Origin: Canna indica
Taxonomy: Eukaryota > Streptophyta > Magnoliopsida > Zingiberales > Cannaceae
Reading direction: 5' to 3'
DNA: 64,000 nt
Assembly: GCA_034359265.1 (NCBI GenBank)
Contig: CP136893.1
Location: 42,791,501-42,855,500 of the forward strand
How positions within the stretch are numbered: position 1 is the stretch's first letter; each line of letters opens with the position of its first letter. Below, one piece after another: positions 10,530 to 22,400 of the stretch. The translations under genes and the position numbers were made by a program. Under the pieces are notes generated by a model. The model had not been told where the DNA came from. It saw nothing but the letters and a program-made list of their open reading frames with translations, and did not search any database.

Positions 10530-12290
10530 CATATCATGGCGACATGCCTTCCATCCACATTCAGGCTGTCGACCACGCTGAAGCCCTATGATGGAATGGG
10601 TGATCTGACTACACACCTGATGATGTTCAAGTACATAATGCTCCTCAATGAAGCGACCTACCCTGTCCTCTATAGAGCCTTTATGGTCTTCCTGGAAAAA
10701 GCTGCACTACTGTGGTTCTCCTTCCTTCCATCGGGATCCACACACTCCTTCATGGAACTCTCCTGCGCCTTCGCCAGTTGATTCTCCTCATCCTGAATCT
10801 ATTCAAAAATTGAGGACGTTTTCCATTATATCAAGCAAGGGCAACATGAGCCCCTAAGGGATTATATACAAAGATTCTAGGCTACGGCCGCAGAGATCTC
10901 GAATCTCTACCCCCCGAGTCAAGCTCTTTTATATCAAACACAGTTTGAACACCAGATACTTCGCCGACCAGATTGCTTTGGCAAAGCCGAGAGACATGAC
11001 CGACTTCTAAGAAAAAGCAGCAAGTTATATAGAGATGGAGGAGCTTCGTGAGGCTAGAAAGGCTAATAGGTAGAATGTTAGACACTGCTGAGGACAAGAA
11101 GTCCAAGAAAACTAACAAAAAGGACGAGGACCGAAATCATCATGAGCGAGAAAACAATAGGAGGGCCAGGTCGCCACCGTACGTGCTCGAATGCCCAATA
11201 CGAGAAGGACACTTCGTTCAGCACAAGGAAGGAAACCATCCATAGTGAGATCTACGATTTAAAACTCCTCAAGCATCCTGCTAGTGCTGGGAAGCAAAAA
11301 CTGTCACCCAATGTCAACATGAGTAATGTGCCTTCGACGACACTTACGGGCATACCACAGAAGACTGTGTAGTGCTCGGGCACCAACTCAAGGACTTGGT
11401 CCACGCAGGATGCCTCGACCGATACATCCACCGCGAAAGACAACGTGGTCAGAGCAGACGCTGAGGCCACCGACGCTGAAGTTGAAGTCAGACACCTCTG
11501 AACCATCACGTAGGCCAAAGGGACAATGATTGAGCAAACTACTTAGGAACCGAAGTCCGAGGAATCATTGACTACATCGCTGGCAAGTTCGCGGGAGCAG
11601 TTGAATCGGGATGGGCTAGAAAGAGATCCCTCCGAACGATCATGGCGGTCGACAACACTGCTCGACCACACGGGCCCATCTCTAAAACCCCGATAATATT
11701 ATTCTATGAATCTGATTTCCAAGGAATTGATAAAAACCTACACGACCATGTCGTGATTTTTGTGGTCACAGGAAACTTCATCATTAAGAATGTTCTAGTG
11801 GATCAAGGCAGTTCAGTCGATATCCTCCCCCACTCTACGTTTGAGAAAATGTAGCTAACCAAAGCTTCACTCTCACCTTCTAAAGGAGACTTGATGGATT
11901 TCTCAAGAGAGACAGTCAACGTCCGAGGCTACATATGGCTAAGGACGACATTTAATTCGCAACCAAAGGCAAAGACTATCAACGTGCACTACCTAGTCAT
12001 CGATATCCCCAATCCCTACCACATGATCCTGGGGCGACCTTCCTTAAACAGCTTGAGAGTCGTGTGTCAACCCCCCCACTTGGCACTAGTGAATTCCCCA
12101 TTTCAGAAATGGAAGTAGGTGTACTCCACGCCGACCAAAAAGAAGCACGTCAATGCTATAACGAATGCCATAGACAAAGGGTAACTGGACCAAAGAAGGA
12201 GTCGAACACTGTACCTCATCAAGTGCTCCTAACGCCCTCGGGCGAACAACCGATGGGAACTCCCGAATGAGACCCAAGCGGAGGCGTGAA
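10530..12290 (+). pseudogene. Gypsy gag and aspartic protease, copy 2 of 3
   Basis: Gag starts shortly after LTR 1. It shows LSTTLKPYDGMGDLTTHLM (the usual Y-D/E-G-x-x-D-P-x-x-H region), then ALLWFSFLPSGSTHSF (A-x-x-W-F-x-x-L-P). Further on, near 11,330-11,430, a gag tail has YGHTTEDCVVL and LVHAGCLDRYI. The protease at 11,640-12,150 has VLVDQGSSVDILPHSTF with the catalytic Asp, and MILGRPSLNSLRVV. Reading needs several frame changes and passes stops (for example after FEKM near 11,854). After the protease the coding signal ends at about 12,290 instead of continuing into RT. Confidence 0.75.
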
Positions 12291-12790
12291 AAAATGACCT
12301 CGACCCGACGGAACTTGAAAACTGTGCACCCCTTGGAGTAAAGACATCAGCCCGAGCAATACTGAGCTAGGAGCGGGCCATAAACAATCGTTGATTTCTT
12401 CTCTCTCTATTCCTTTGTCCTGCATTGACAGGGAAAGTGAAGCTCGAACTGAGCACTTTTCTGTATGAACAATTTCCTTTTGGCATTAATAAAGATCATG
12501 TCTTTCACATTTCTATGTGAATGCCCAGGAATTCCATGGCCATCTCACTGTCCAAGCGAATATTCAACAAGTCGAGACAAAGATCACACAGTCCTGCCTT
12601 ACATTCATTGACGAGTTCGGCTTGACTTCTTGAGAGTGGTCCTCGGCCTCAGCACCGCTACATTTGGCCTCAAAGCCCTTACTCGGCCTAAGCGCCGCTA
12701 CTTCTAGCCTTAGAGCCCTTACCGATCCCTTGTGTGGTCATGCCTTACGCTCCTCAAGGGAAACAATACTACAAGAAGTACATTATTTAC
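12290..12790 (+). other. Non-coding gypsy spacer resembling the element's 3' region
   Basis: It contains TTGGCATTAATAAAGATCATG and CTCGGCCTCAGCACCGCTAC, comparable to 7950-8060 and the repeats at 8160-8760. This 3'-UTR-like material between two protease copies marks the internal junction of the composite element. Confidence 0.5.
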
Positions 12791-12839
12791 AACTGCTTAG
12801 GCCTCCCAGTCACCCCGAAAGCTCAAAATCTTCATAACG

Positions 12840-13680
12840 AGGCGACAAGAGCAGAAGGTGTGAATTCCACCAGACCTTTGGGCACACCACTGAAGAATGT
12901 GTGGTCTTTTGTGACCAGATCGAACGATTAATCACAGAAGGTCACCTCGATCATTACATCCGGCCAAGTTGCCAGCCACATCAGGGCCCTAGTGAGACCC
13001 CACAGCTCGGTGACACAGCAAACGACTGTAACCCAAAAAGTGAGCGGTCCTACCCCAACGCCTAGGGAGTTATTGACTACATAACGAGAGGATTTGCTGG
13101 ATAAGACAATTCCGAAACACAAATAGTTATGGTCAGTGAAACAGCTCGGTCACAAAGGCCACGCGTACCCACTCCGGTAATATCTTTCTACGACTCTTAT
13201 TATCAAGGGATTGACATGAACTTGCATGATCATATCGTTATTTATGTGTTCGTTGTTGGCTTCCTTGTTAGGAAAGTTCTGGTGGACCAGGGCAGCTCCG
13301 TCGACATTGTCTTCTACCCAACACTTGAGAGAATGGGCATCAACGAATTCTCACTACATCCGTACCACAGAGAGCTTGTCAGCTTCTCAAGGGATCAAGT
13401 AAATGTCAAAGATCACTTACAGATGGCCACCACATTCGGCTCCGCACTAAGAACAAGAACAATAGACATATAGTTTTTGGTCATCCGATGTACGAGCCCC
13501 TACAACATGATTTTGGGTCGACCCTCCTTGAATTAATTAGGGGTCGTGGTGTCTACTCCTCACCTCGCCATTAAATTCCCCATCTCGGAGACAGAGGTAG
13601 GAGTCATTCATGCAGACCAAAGGGAAGCTCGTGCATGCTACAACGTGTGCTTGAAGCTCAAGTCGTCAGAACTCTAGCCA
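12840..13680 (+). pseudogene. Gypsy gag tail and aspartic protease, copy 3 of 3
   Basis: The gag tail (12,855-12,970) reads CEFHQTFGHTTEECVVFCDQ (C-x2-H...H-T-x-E-C) in a continuous frame. The protease at 13,129-13,640 has VISFYDSYYQGIDMNLHDH, then VLVDQGSSVDIVFYPTLERM with the catalytic Asp, then MILGRPSLN. Stops interrupt it after TRTIDI (13,473) and after RPSLN (about 13,535). This copy is followed in order by RT, so it probably belongs to the downstream pol. Confidence 0.8.
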
Positions 13681-13999
13681 AAGATATCAAATCTGGATCC
13701 CAGAGGAGACATCCAGGAGCGGCCCTAGCCCACTAACGACTTGGATCCCGTATAGATCAGGACATCCCCCGAATAAGTAGCTTATATTGGAGCACACATC
13801 CCCAATGAGCATAAGTACGACTAAGCACCCTACTCAAAAACAATGCCGACCTCTTCGCATGGACACCCACCGACATGCCAGGAATAGCTCCCCAGGTAAT
13901 GTACCACCGACTAGCCATCGACCCCTTTGTCAAGCCTGTCGCCTAGAAAAAGAGAAAACTCAGAGCCGAGCGACGGCAGACGTCCCTCAAGGAGACCAC

Positions 14000-15215
14000 A
14001 AAGTTGTTAAAATCGAAGTTCATCAGAGAGATCTATTTCACAACGTGGCTCGCGAACGTTGTCATGGTCAAAAAACACTCAGGAAAATGGCAAAAGTGTG
14101 TCGGCTTCACCGACCTCAATAAAGTTTGCCCAAAAGATTCCTACCTGCTACCTAGCATCGACAAACTCGTCGACGGCTCCTCAAGGTATCAATACTTGAG
14201 CTTCATGGATGCCTATTCAGGCTACAACCAAATCCGAATGCACCCAGATGATGAAGAAAAAATGACTTTCATCACTGAGCAGACAAACTTCTGCTATAAG
14301 GTGATGTCTCTCGGACTAAAAACGCAGGAGCTACATACCAACAATTAATGAACAAAGTTTTCGAGAAGCAAATAGCTTACAACATGGAGGTATATGTCGA
14401 TGACGTGGTGGCCAAAATGCCTGTCATCAGCAATCACTGCAACGACCTCGTTGAGATCTTCAATCAGCTCAAACACTACAACACGAGGCTAAATCCAAAA
14501 AAGTGCGCATTCGGAGTGCAGGGCGGCAAAGTTCCTCGATTTCATATTGACACACCGATGAATATAGGCCAATCTAGAAAAATGCCGAGCTATTCAAGAA
14601 ATGAGAAGCCCACGCAACATAAAAGAGGTACAATAACTCATTGGAAAGATGGCAGCACTTTCTAGATTCCTTTTTAGGTCAGCCGATCGAGCCGCTCCTT
14701 TCTTCAAAATCTTGCGAAAAAAGTAGGACTTCCACTGGTATGAAAAATGCGAACAAGCCTTCGAAGATCTAAAACAATTCCTTGCCAGCCCACCAATTTT
14801 AGACAAATCGCGACAAGGAGAAACCCTCTCTCTTTACCTAACTGTTACGGAGAACGCCCTCAGCTCGGTCCTAATTCGGGAACAAGAAAGGGACCAAAAA
14901 CTAATGTACTTTGTCACCAAAGTTCTCCAAGAACTAGAAATCAGATACCAAAAGCTCGAAAAGCTCGCCTTTGCCCTAATCATTTCGGCTCGAAGGCTAA
15001 GACCATATTTTCTTACCCACCACATTCAGGTACGCATTGAGCAGCCCATCTGGCAGGTGTTGACTAAGCCCGAACTCGCAGGGCGGATGATATCATGGTT
15101 GGTGGAGCTTTTAGAATTCGACATCGAATATCAATCCAAAGGTCCCATCGGGGCCCAAACGCTAGCCGATTTTGTTGCCGAGTTCACCGACCAAGGAGAT
15201 ACTCCCAATTAGGGG
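14000..15215 (+). pseudogene. Gypsy reverse transcriptase (broken)
   Basis: RT motifs appear in order: WLANVVMVKKHSGKWQKCVGFTDLN (14,045-14,120), then YLLPSIDKLVDG, FMDAYSGYNQI, MTFITEQ.NFCYKVM, and the catalytic YVDDVV at about 14,393 (Y-x-D-D). The thumb/connection follows, with LNPKKCAFGV. RNase-H-like tether sequence follows at 14,904-15,212 (LTKPELAGRMISWLVELLEFDIEY), in the order expected for plant Ty3/gypsy. Frames change near 14,340 and 14,560, and stops occur, so it is non-functional. Confidence 0.85.
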
Positions 15216-15224
15216 GAAACCTAG

Positions 15225-15710
15225 GTGATGTTTGTAGATGACGCTTCCAACGAAAAGGAAAGTGGGGAAGGCATCATCCTGGAAAATGATCAGGGAATCG
15301 CGCTAGAACAATCCCTTTAATTCCAATTTAAAGCTAGCAACAATCATGCAGAGTACGAAGCCCTAATTGCTGGACTAAAGCTCGCACAAGAAGTAAAAGC
15401 TTGAAACGCCATCGTAAAAAGTGACTCACAGCTTGTCGTGGGTCAAGTCAACGACACCTACCAGGCTAGAGATCCTTCACTCGAAAGGTACCTTGTGCTA
15501 GTACAATCTCTAATATCTAAATTCGATAGCTATGTAATCCAACACATACCTTGGGAGGAAAACATTCGGGCCAATTTGCTATCAAAACTTGCTAGCACCA
15601 AAAAACCCCAGAACAATAGGTCGGTCATTCAGCAAGTCCTCGGATGCTCGAGCATCCAATCGGCTGACACCATGGCCGAAGTCCAAACAATTGAAGAAGG
15701 CATGGATTGA
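15225..15710 (+). pseudogene. Gypsy archaeal-type RNase H-like domain
   Basis: It has FVDDAS, ASNNHAEYEALIAGLKLAQE and a SDSQLVVGQVND block: the D...E...D spacing of the additional RNase H domain found in Tat-lineage elements. Stops occur after ALEQSL (about 15,320) and after EVKA (about 15,404). This extra RNase H next to RT supports Tat/Ogre lineage over chromovirus. Confidence 0.7.
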
Positions 15711-16930
15711 AGAACTCCCTACATCAACTACCTCAAGCAAGGCGAAATCCCGAAAGGCATCCCCAACCCGGGCAGATTCAGAAGAATGACAATCTACTAC
15801 TCGTTTCTTGATAATCAACTCTATAAAAGAGGGCTCTCCCGACTACTCATCAAGTGTGTCACCCAACATCGAACAACCACTATAATGACAGAGGTCCATG
15901 ATGACATCTGTGGTAACCGCATCGGAGGAAAGTCGCTAGCAACCAAAATCCTCTGAGCCGGTTATTTATGGCCGAGTATAAAGATAGACTGCGGCCTGTA
16001 CGTCAAAAAATGCAACAAATGCCAAAGGTTCTCGGAAGTTTCTCAACTATACCCTGAACCCTTGCACAGTTCAATGTCAGCTAGCCATTCCACAAATGGG
16101 ATATAGACCTCTTTGATCATTTTCCCCAGCACCTAGGCAATTTAAGTTCTTGGTCGTAGCAATCAATTACTTCACCAAATGAATAAAGGTTAAACCCTTA
16201 ACAATAATTATAATAGATAAAGTCCAAAAGTTCGTATGGAAGAATATCTTCTGTACATTCGGAATACCACGAGAACTCGTTAGCGACAACAGGAATCAAT
16301 TCACAGATCGACAATTTTGAGAGTTCTGCTCAAACCTTGGCATCAAACAAGTCTTTTCATATGTTGAGCACCCGCAAATGAATGGCCTAGTCGAAGCAGC
16401 CAACAGAGTAATCCTAACTGGTTTAAAGAAAAAGCTCGACTGAGTCAAGACCTACTGGGTCGACGAACTACCTGAAGTACTCTGGAGGCTGGAGTTACAA
16501 CCCAACAACTCAGTCTTCTATCGCGGAAATTCCTTACCGCCTCGCCTACGGAGTAGAGGCCACGATCCCCATCGAGATCGCAGAACTCAGCCTTTGCAGA
16601 ATTACTTTTGAGGAATAGGGTAACGTAGAGGCCTGAGTCGTTGAACTCAACCTCATTGAAGAAGAGCGAGAACTCGCCAAAATCAAGGAAGAGGCGATGA
16701 AGCTCAAGATCACCCAAAAGTACAACAAACGTGTCAGGCCAAAGAACCTTATGGAAGGAGATATTGTCCTCCGAAAAATCGAACCACAGAGAAAACCACC
16801 ATAGAAGGCAAGCTCACCCCAAACTGGGAAGGCTCTTACCGGATCACAGAGGTCATTGGAAAGGGCGCCTATAGAATAGTAGAGCTCTTCAAGCGGGAAC
16901 TCCCACGATCTTAGAATGCAGCCTCCCTGT
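15710..16930 (+). pseudogene. Gypsy integrase (broken)
   Basis: The zinc-binding module is visible as VHDDICGNRIGGKSLATKIL...GYLWPS...YVKKCNKCQRF (15,895-16,035; H-H-C-C). The core is shredded by frameshifts, but RELVSDN and a QFTD-like stretch (16,270-16,310), ...HPQMNGLVEAANR (about 16,370-16,410) and LDDLPEVLW-like text can be followed across frames. A chromodomain was not seen. It is followed by the end-of-pol text WNA..LPVG near 16,915. Confidence 0.7.
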
Positions 16931-17700
16931 GGGCCTATTATAGCTAAGAATTCTCCTGTAAATTACGACAAGGCTAGGGTGCTCTTTTCCTTGCTTGGTG
17001 GTTTTTTCCCACTAGGTTTTCTCCATGGAAGGTTTTTAATGAGGCCCCGCTAAGTGTAAGCCGAGTTTAGCTCTCAGTGGGGTACGATGTATCTTTATTT
17101 CATAGCAAAATTGCTTTCTTTATTACGCACACATCTTTTGTGTCTAACCTCCCTTGCAGCCATCATATGTCTTGTAGGAGAAATTAACACGGTCTCATAA
17201 GCGGCCATTGACCCACGTGACACACCGTCCCTCCTTAGCTAGAATCTTCCCTCGGCACTGTCAAATGCGTGAGCAAATGAAACCCCGTTCCCGCCAACTC
17301 AAACTCAACACTCTATACAGCGACCAGAACTTAAGCCCTCGCTAGTCTGGCTCGCCGGCCTCAGTGCCTATTCCGGGCCTCTACGCCCTCAATGATCTTA
17401 AGCGTACCTATCGCGAGCTCAGTTTTCACCAAGTCTGATCTTCGGCCTACATACGGCCTCCAGCTCAGCCCGACACGCTCCCTGCGAGCAACATGACCCT
17501 AAGCGCACCTATTGCGAGCTTGGTTTTCACCGACTCTGGTCCTCAACCCTACACACGATCTCCGGCTCAGCCCGACACGCTCCTAGAGAGCAACACGCCC
17601 CTAAGCTCACCTATTGCGAGCTCATTTTTCACCGAGTCTGATCTTCGGCCCTACACACAGCCTCTAGCTCAACCTGACATACTCTCAAACAAGCAGCTAA
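16930..17700 (+). repeat. Gypsy 3' non-coding region with about 101-bp tandem repeat
   Basis: After pol comes TTCTCCATGGAAGGTTTTTA and TAATGAGGCCCC, the usual leader of Tat/Retand 3' regions. Then ACCTAT(C/T)GCGAGCT recurs at 17,406, 17,507 and 17,609 (periods 101 and 102), with GCTCAGCCCGACACGCTC in each unit. The unit is different from the 109-bp repeat at 8.2-8.7 kb although the position in the element is the same. Confidence 0.75.
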
Positions 17701-17719
17701 ATTATAAAGCCCTTCATAA

Positions 17720-18555
17720 AAGGTAAAACTACAATTCAAAACTACACTAGTCCAAGCATGTAGGAAGTAGTCTTTCGGGCAAAAAGGAAGACGTATCTTT
17801 GGGATACACTTACAAACCCACAGGGGGTCTACTCAAAGAAAGAAATACTTTCAAACAAAATGTCCACTTGGGGATATGGTCACCAAGCGAGATGAGCATG
17901 AAACAAAGTTTCGGCTCAAAATCCTGCTCACAGGATTTAGCGACATGCGCAAACTAGGTCGGGGTCTCGGGGAAGCCTCTGCCACCCAGGAGTTAGAAGG
18001 ACAGGCAAAAGAGGAGTTCAAAGTGGCAATGGCAAAGCCAAGAACAATTGACAAGAGTTCTAAAGTAGCACGGTGTTTCCTCAAAACCAAGGAAGCAGGC
18101 TTCACCTTCACCGTAAGCCCGATTGTACAGACCTACGCTTGGAACTCCTTCTCCCGCTCAAATCCTCAAGCCCGATGGTACAGACCCACATCAAACGATG
18201 AACTCCTCGCCGACCAAATACAAGCAACCTCCTATAGGATGATCGATAATCTCTAACACATCTCAATCCATGATTTCCATAACACACAAACAACATGATG
18301 TTATTTATAGACCCAGAACACAAACCATCACTATACCTGACAGATCCACAAGGCATTGCTCCTCGTTAAACATAATTGACGCTTAAAGCTTTGTAAATTG
18401 ATTACATAAATTTTGATCATGATTGCTTTTTCTGCCAAAAGTATATATGTGCTAAACAGGCGGCACACGCCTGGAAGAACCTCCACAAGTGTCACATCCA
18501 ACCTGAATACCAAGGCAACGCATTAGAAGCCGCATACTCATCTCGTGACTAACTG
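17720..18555. other. Spacer between 3' repeats and LTR 2, no gene assigned
   Basis: Both strands have moderate ORFs (plus 17,876-18,256; minus 17,851-18,111). By position this is where the antisense ORF would lie, and the minus strand would encode it, but I cannot recognise a domain. Confidence 0.4.
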
Positions 18556-18559
18556 GAGT

Positions 18560-19089
18560 AATAGTGCTCTACCTCACCTAGAGCTTGGCACGTAGTCCTA
18601 TAAACTTCAATCGAGCTCGGAGGTTGTGGACTGGACTGAAACTATTAGGCTCGGTCGGACTAGACCCAGCAGGGCCCCATCCTCCATCCGAACCAAATCG
18701 TGCGGCCTCATCAAGGGGCTCGGCCCAAACAACGCTCTTTAGCCAAACTCAAAGCCAAGTCAGACGGCTCTATCCGGGGGACCCACTCGGTCAAACATGG
18801 ACTCCTGCGTCGGACATGCCATCATAAACTCCTCATCTCCAGGATTGGACATACCATCATTTTGGGCAACAATCCTAACGAGATTATCGAGCAGTATGAT
18901 CACCTCCACTTGTAATATATACATACGTGACACACTCAAGTAACCCTAAATTCCAATTCCATAAACCTCTACATTGGAATCACCCTAGCTTGAGTGTCGG
19001 AGTGTCTTTTGCAGGTCCCCCGCCAGCGTTGAACTAGACAAGGAGATCACTAGACCGGATCGAAAGGCTCCGACTCTCAGGCAAGAACA
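18560..19089 (+). mobile_element. Gypsy LTR 2 (Tat-like family), approximate bounds
   Basis: It pairs with LTR 1: GTGGACTGGACTGAAACTA, CTCGGTCGGACTAGACCCAG, ATCACCTCCACTTG then TATA-like TAATATATACATA (about 18,912), GAGTGTCTTTTGCAGGTCCC, and the end CTCAGGCAAGAACA. The pair differs at many positions, so the insertion is old. The end of this LTR lies only about 330 bp upstream of the RPN8 start codon. Confidence 0.65.
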
Positions 19090-19416
19090 GTAATATTGAT
19101 GAGTGTCAATATCCAAACGACAAAATTAATATTTCGTTGAATACAATTGAAATAAATTAAAAATTAGAATATTTCGTAATTAACCATAGAAACAAATACG
19201 TGTTTTTTATAAGTTTAGATAGTAAATACCCGAAAAGCGCCTTTTAAATTATAAGTCTAATCTACAACTTCCTTTACTTAAGCCGTAATTTCCGTTCCTT
19301 TGGCGGTCCAATAAAAAGGCCTATTAGTTCTCTTTGATTCCTTCTTTTTCTCTTCTCTTTGCAGTGGCAGAGAACAGGCGAAAGCAAACCCTAGCAAGCG
19401 TAACCCAGTCGGAAGG
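19090..19416 (+). promoter_or_regulatory. RPN8 promoter and 5' leader
   Basis: This is the only sequence between the gypsy LTR and the RPN8 start codon. It contains CCAAT at 19,308-19,312, a pyrimidine-rich stretch (19,326-19,362) typical of plant housekeeping initiators, and AAACCCTAG at 19,386-19,394, matching the telo-box (AAACCCTA) common in leaders of plant translation and proteasome genes. No clear TATA box is seen at a suitable distance, although AATAAAAAGG follows the CCAAT. Confidence 0.5.
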
Positions 19417-22400
19417 ATGGATGTGGTGAAGGCGCAGCAGATGACGGGGAGGTCGGTGGAGAAGGTGATTGTCCACCCATTGGTTCTGCTAAGCATTGTC
19501 GACAACTACAACCGCGTTGCCCGTGACACTCGCAAGCGCGTCGTCGGCGTCCTCCTCGGATCCTCTGCCAAGGGAACAGTCGATGTCACCAACTCCTACG
19601 CCGGTTAGTCTGTACCCCAACCTCGTATAATTATCGTTGTCAGTTTCTTCTCCGGATTTAGGTTATGATTGTTGTTTCATGTGCCGTATAAACTGCAGAA
19701 AGTATCATGCGGTGTGGGTTTCGTGTATGCTTCAATTCTTCCTTTCTCTTTTAGTTAGCTTAGAGAAGGTTCATAAAGAGGCATACAAAGTTGAACTAAG
19801 GAGTAACTGGAATTTAAGATTGGATTTTTGCTGCTACCTTCTAAACATGCATGAAATTATTTCGATTAACAAGGAGAAAGGATCTTCAGCTTAAGAATTT
19901 GATGCATGCCTCATTTCTGTAATTCTCTTTCTTTTAAGTACTTTTTAGGGTAAGTTACCGAAGGGATGCGTGAAAATGGGGTAAATGACAAATTGTACAT
20001 ATAAGTCAATTTTTTTGTTTATTTGAAGAAATAAGGAGAAGGGGGGGGGGATTAATGTTCTGGTGTGTGGCTCAATTCTTTCTCCTTACTTTTTATTGTT
20101 TATTAGATTGAATAGAAGTATAGAAAAGGGGCTTGAGGCATAATAGGGGGAAAAATCAGATTGCTGCGAACTCATATTTCGAATTTTTTTAGAAAGGAGG
20201 TCAACAAAATTAGAGATTGAGGTTTGGTTTATGGTTAGTTATTTACCTTTTCTTTTGTTGAATTCAAAAGAATTATGGAAGGTGGGCCTGGGATTCAATG
20301 ATGCGTAATGACTTTATTGGCTGATATGTAGCTGTTGATGATACAGTTGATTTGTTATATCTGTGAAGAAGATAACCATCATTTGGCGCATACTACAATC
20401 TATGCTTCTCAAGTAACAAGAAAGTAGGAATGTGCAGATCTCCTAGAACACACATCATTCTGGGGTTTCATATGTTCTAGGGGTTTCATATGTTCTAGGC
20501 TTCCTGTCAATCCAATAGGTGGTCTCATAGGACTGATTTCAGAACTTATTTCCTACACTAGTTCATGGGATTTTGTGCATTAAACTGCATTATGGGGAAA
20601 TTAATATTTTCACCACATAAGTTGTATGTTACAAAAGCTGTACTTTAACTTTCAGTAGATATCTAAAGAACTTAACTTTGCATTATTTTAGGGATTGTTG
20701 CTGATCTGTATGGTCCTCTGTGCAGCCAGAGTTCCATAAGGTGATTGGTTACCAGCTGAGCCCTAGAATAGAGGAAATAGGGTTCTGTTCATGGCTGTTG
20801 TGGGGCTGTACTGCAGCCAGCCAGCTGCTGTTCTGTGAAAACAGGCCAGCAGCTGAGCCCTGGTTGCTGCAGCTGACAGCAAAAGAGGATTTTGCTTTAT
20901 TTTGTTGTAGAGAGGGAGAAGAGGAAGAAAAGTGGAATAGCTTTATCCCAATCTCTCTTGGCATTTAGGAAGAAGAGGCAAGGTAATTACAAGAGAAAGT
21001 CTTCCACAAATTAAAGAGGAAAAGAATTATCATAACATAAGAGAAAAAGTAGGACAAATACTAGGTCTCCTTGACTAACAATTCCAAAGAGATAAAAATA
21101 GGAAAAAAAACTTGGTATCCTCAAATTCAAATTTGGGGAGGGGGCACAAGCGCAGGCCCCCGCGCCATATTTCCCCCGAGGCGCTAACCTAGCGCCTCAG
21201 CCCAGGCGCGAGGCGCGCGCTATGTGCGCCACACTCATGTGTGGCGCATGGGTGCAGCGGGTGCCCTAAGTTAAAACTTAGGGCACCTGATTTTTTTTGT
21301 TTTTACATTTGCTTTCGCCTTCCGCACGAGATTTCTTCTTATTTTCTCGTCCTCCGACCGTCCGACGAGCCTCTCCACCGGATTCCGGCGCCTCTCCACC
21401 CGATTTCAGCCTCCGCCAGGTATTTTTCTTTTCTTTCTCATTTTCTCTCCTTTTCTCAAATTTCCGTTGTTTTTTTTTTACATTTCTTCAGCATGGTGAG
21501 TTCTCAGCATGCTGGAACTCTCGCATGCTGAAGAAATTCTCAGCATGCCGAGAGTTTCAGCATGCTTCTCAAGTTCAGCATGCTGAAAGCATTCTTCTCA
21601 AGTTCAGCATGCTGAATTCTCAGCATGCAGCATGATGAATTCATGCTGAATGCTGAATTGAGCATGGAATTCACCATGCTGCTGAATGCTGAATTCCATG
21701 CTGAATTCACCATTCAGCATGGAATTCACCATGCTGATTCAGCATGGAAGCATGGAGTTCACCATGCTGAATGCTGAATTCAGCATGGTGCACCAATCAG
21801 CATGCTGAATTCTCAGCATGCAGAGAAATAGAGACTCTGCAATTCTGCTTGCAGAATTCAGCATGCTCAGCAATCAGCATGCAGAATTCAGCATGATCAT
21901 GTTTTTTTAATAATATTAAACTTGTTCTCATGTTCTATAATTATTTTTAATTATTTTTTTAATGATGTGATTTTATGTATAAAATATATTTTATAATTAT
22001 ATTTTATTTTTGCGCCTCGCCTCGTTATGGCGCGCGCCGTAACCTTGCGCCTTGCGCCATGGCTCCAAGAGCCCTTTGCGCCTTTGTGCGCCTTGCGCCA
22101 TTTAAAACTATGGAGTGTTGTTAACCAGCTAGTTATAGGTGGTTATCCCAACCAACAGTGAATATGAGTCCTGCTTGGGGGGTTTTTTCCAGCCAAAGCT
22201 GATATAGATGGATATTCACCTCATTTACCTGTCTAATGGAGCTGATAACTGGTAGGAAAAGGAAAATGAATTATTACCAAGAGTGTTTTAGGGAGCATTT
22301 GATTACCCACTTTTATCCTTGGAATTTTTCTCCTACTTCTGACCTCTTCTTTATTCCTTGTCTTCTACTCCTTTTATTGCTGTCCTTGAATTGAAGACTT

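Larger units (their letters stand above)
9960..19089 (+). mobile_element. Decayed composite gypsy (Tat/Ogre-like) retrotransposon
   Basis: The order on the plus strand is LTR 1, gag, protease, 3'-type spacer, then a second gag tail and protease, RT, RNase H, integrase, 3' non-coding repeats, LTR 2. The duplicated gag-protease block separated by 3'-UTR-like sequence shows that this is not a simple element: it looks like two units joined by recombination or a nested remnant. Every domain carries stops or frameshifts, so it is inactive. I could not find a convincing target duplication. Confidence 0.65.

Noticed and set aside
19637..19894. 85-codon ORF after RPN8 exon 1
   Set aside because: It lies within intron 1 just after the GT donor at 19,604; no similarity to RPN8 or any domain.
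21491..21897. Possible coding region across the AGCATGCT array
   Set aside because: It is inside RPN8 intron 1, with irregular palindromic repeats and no codon structure.
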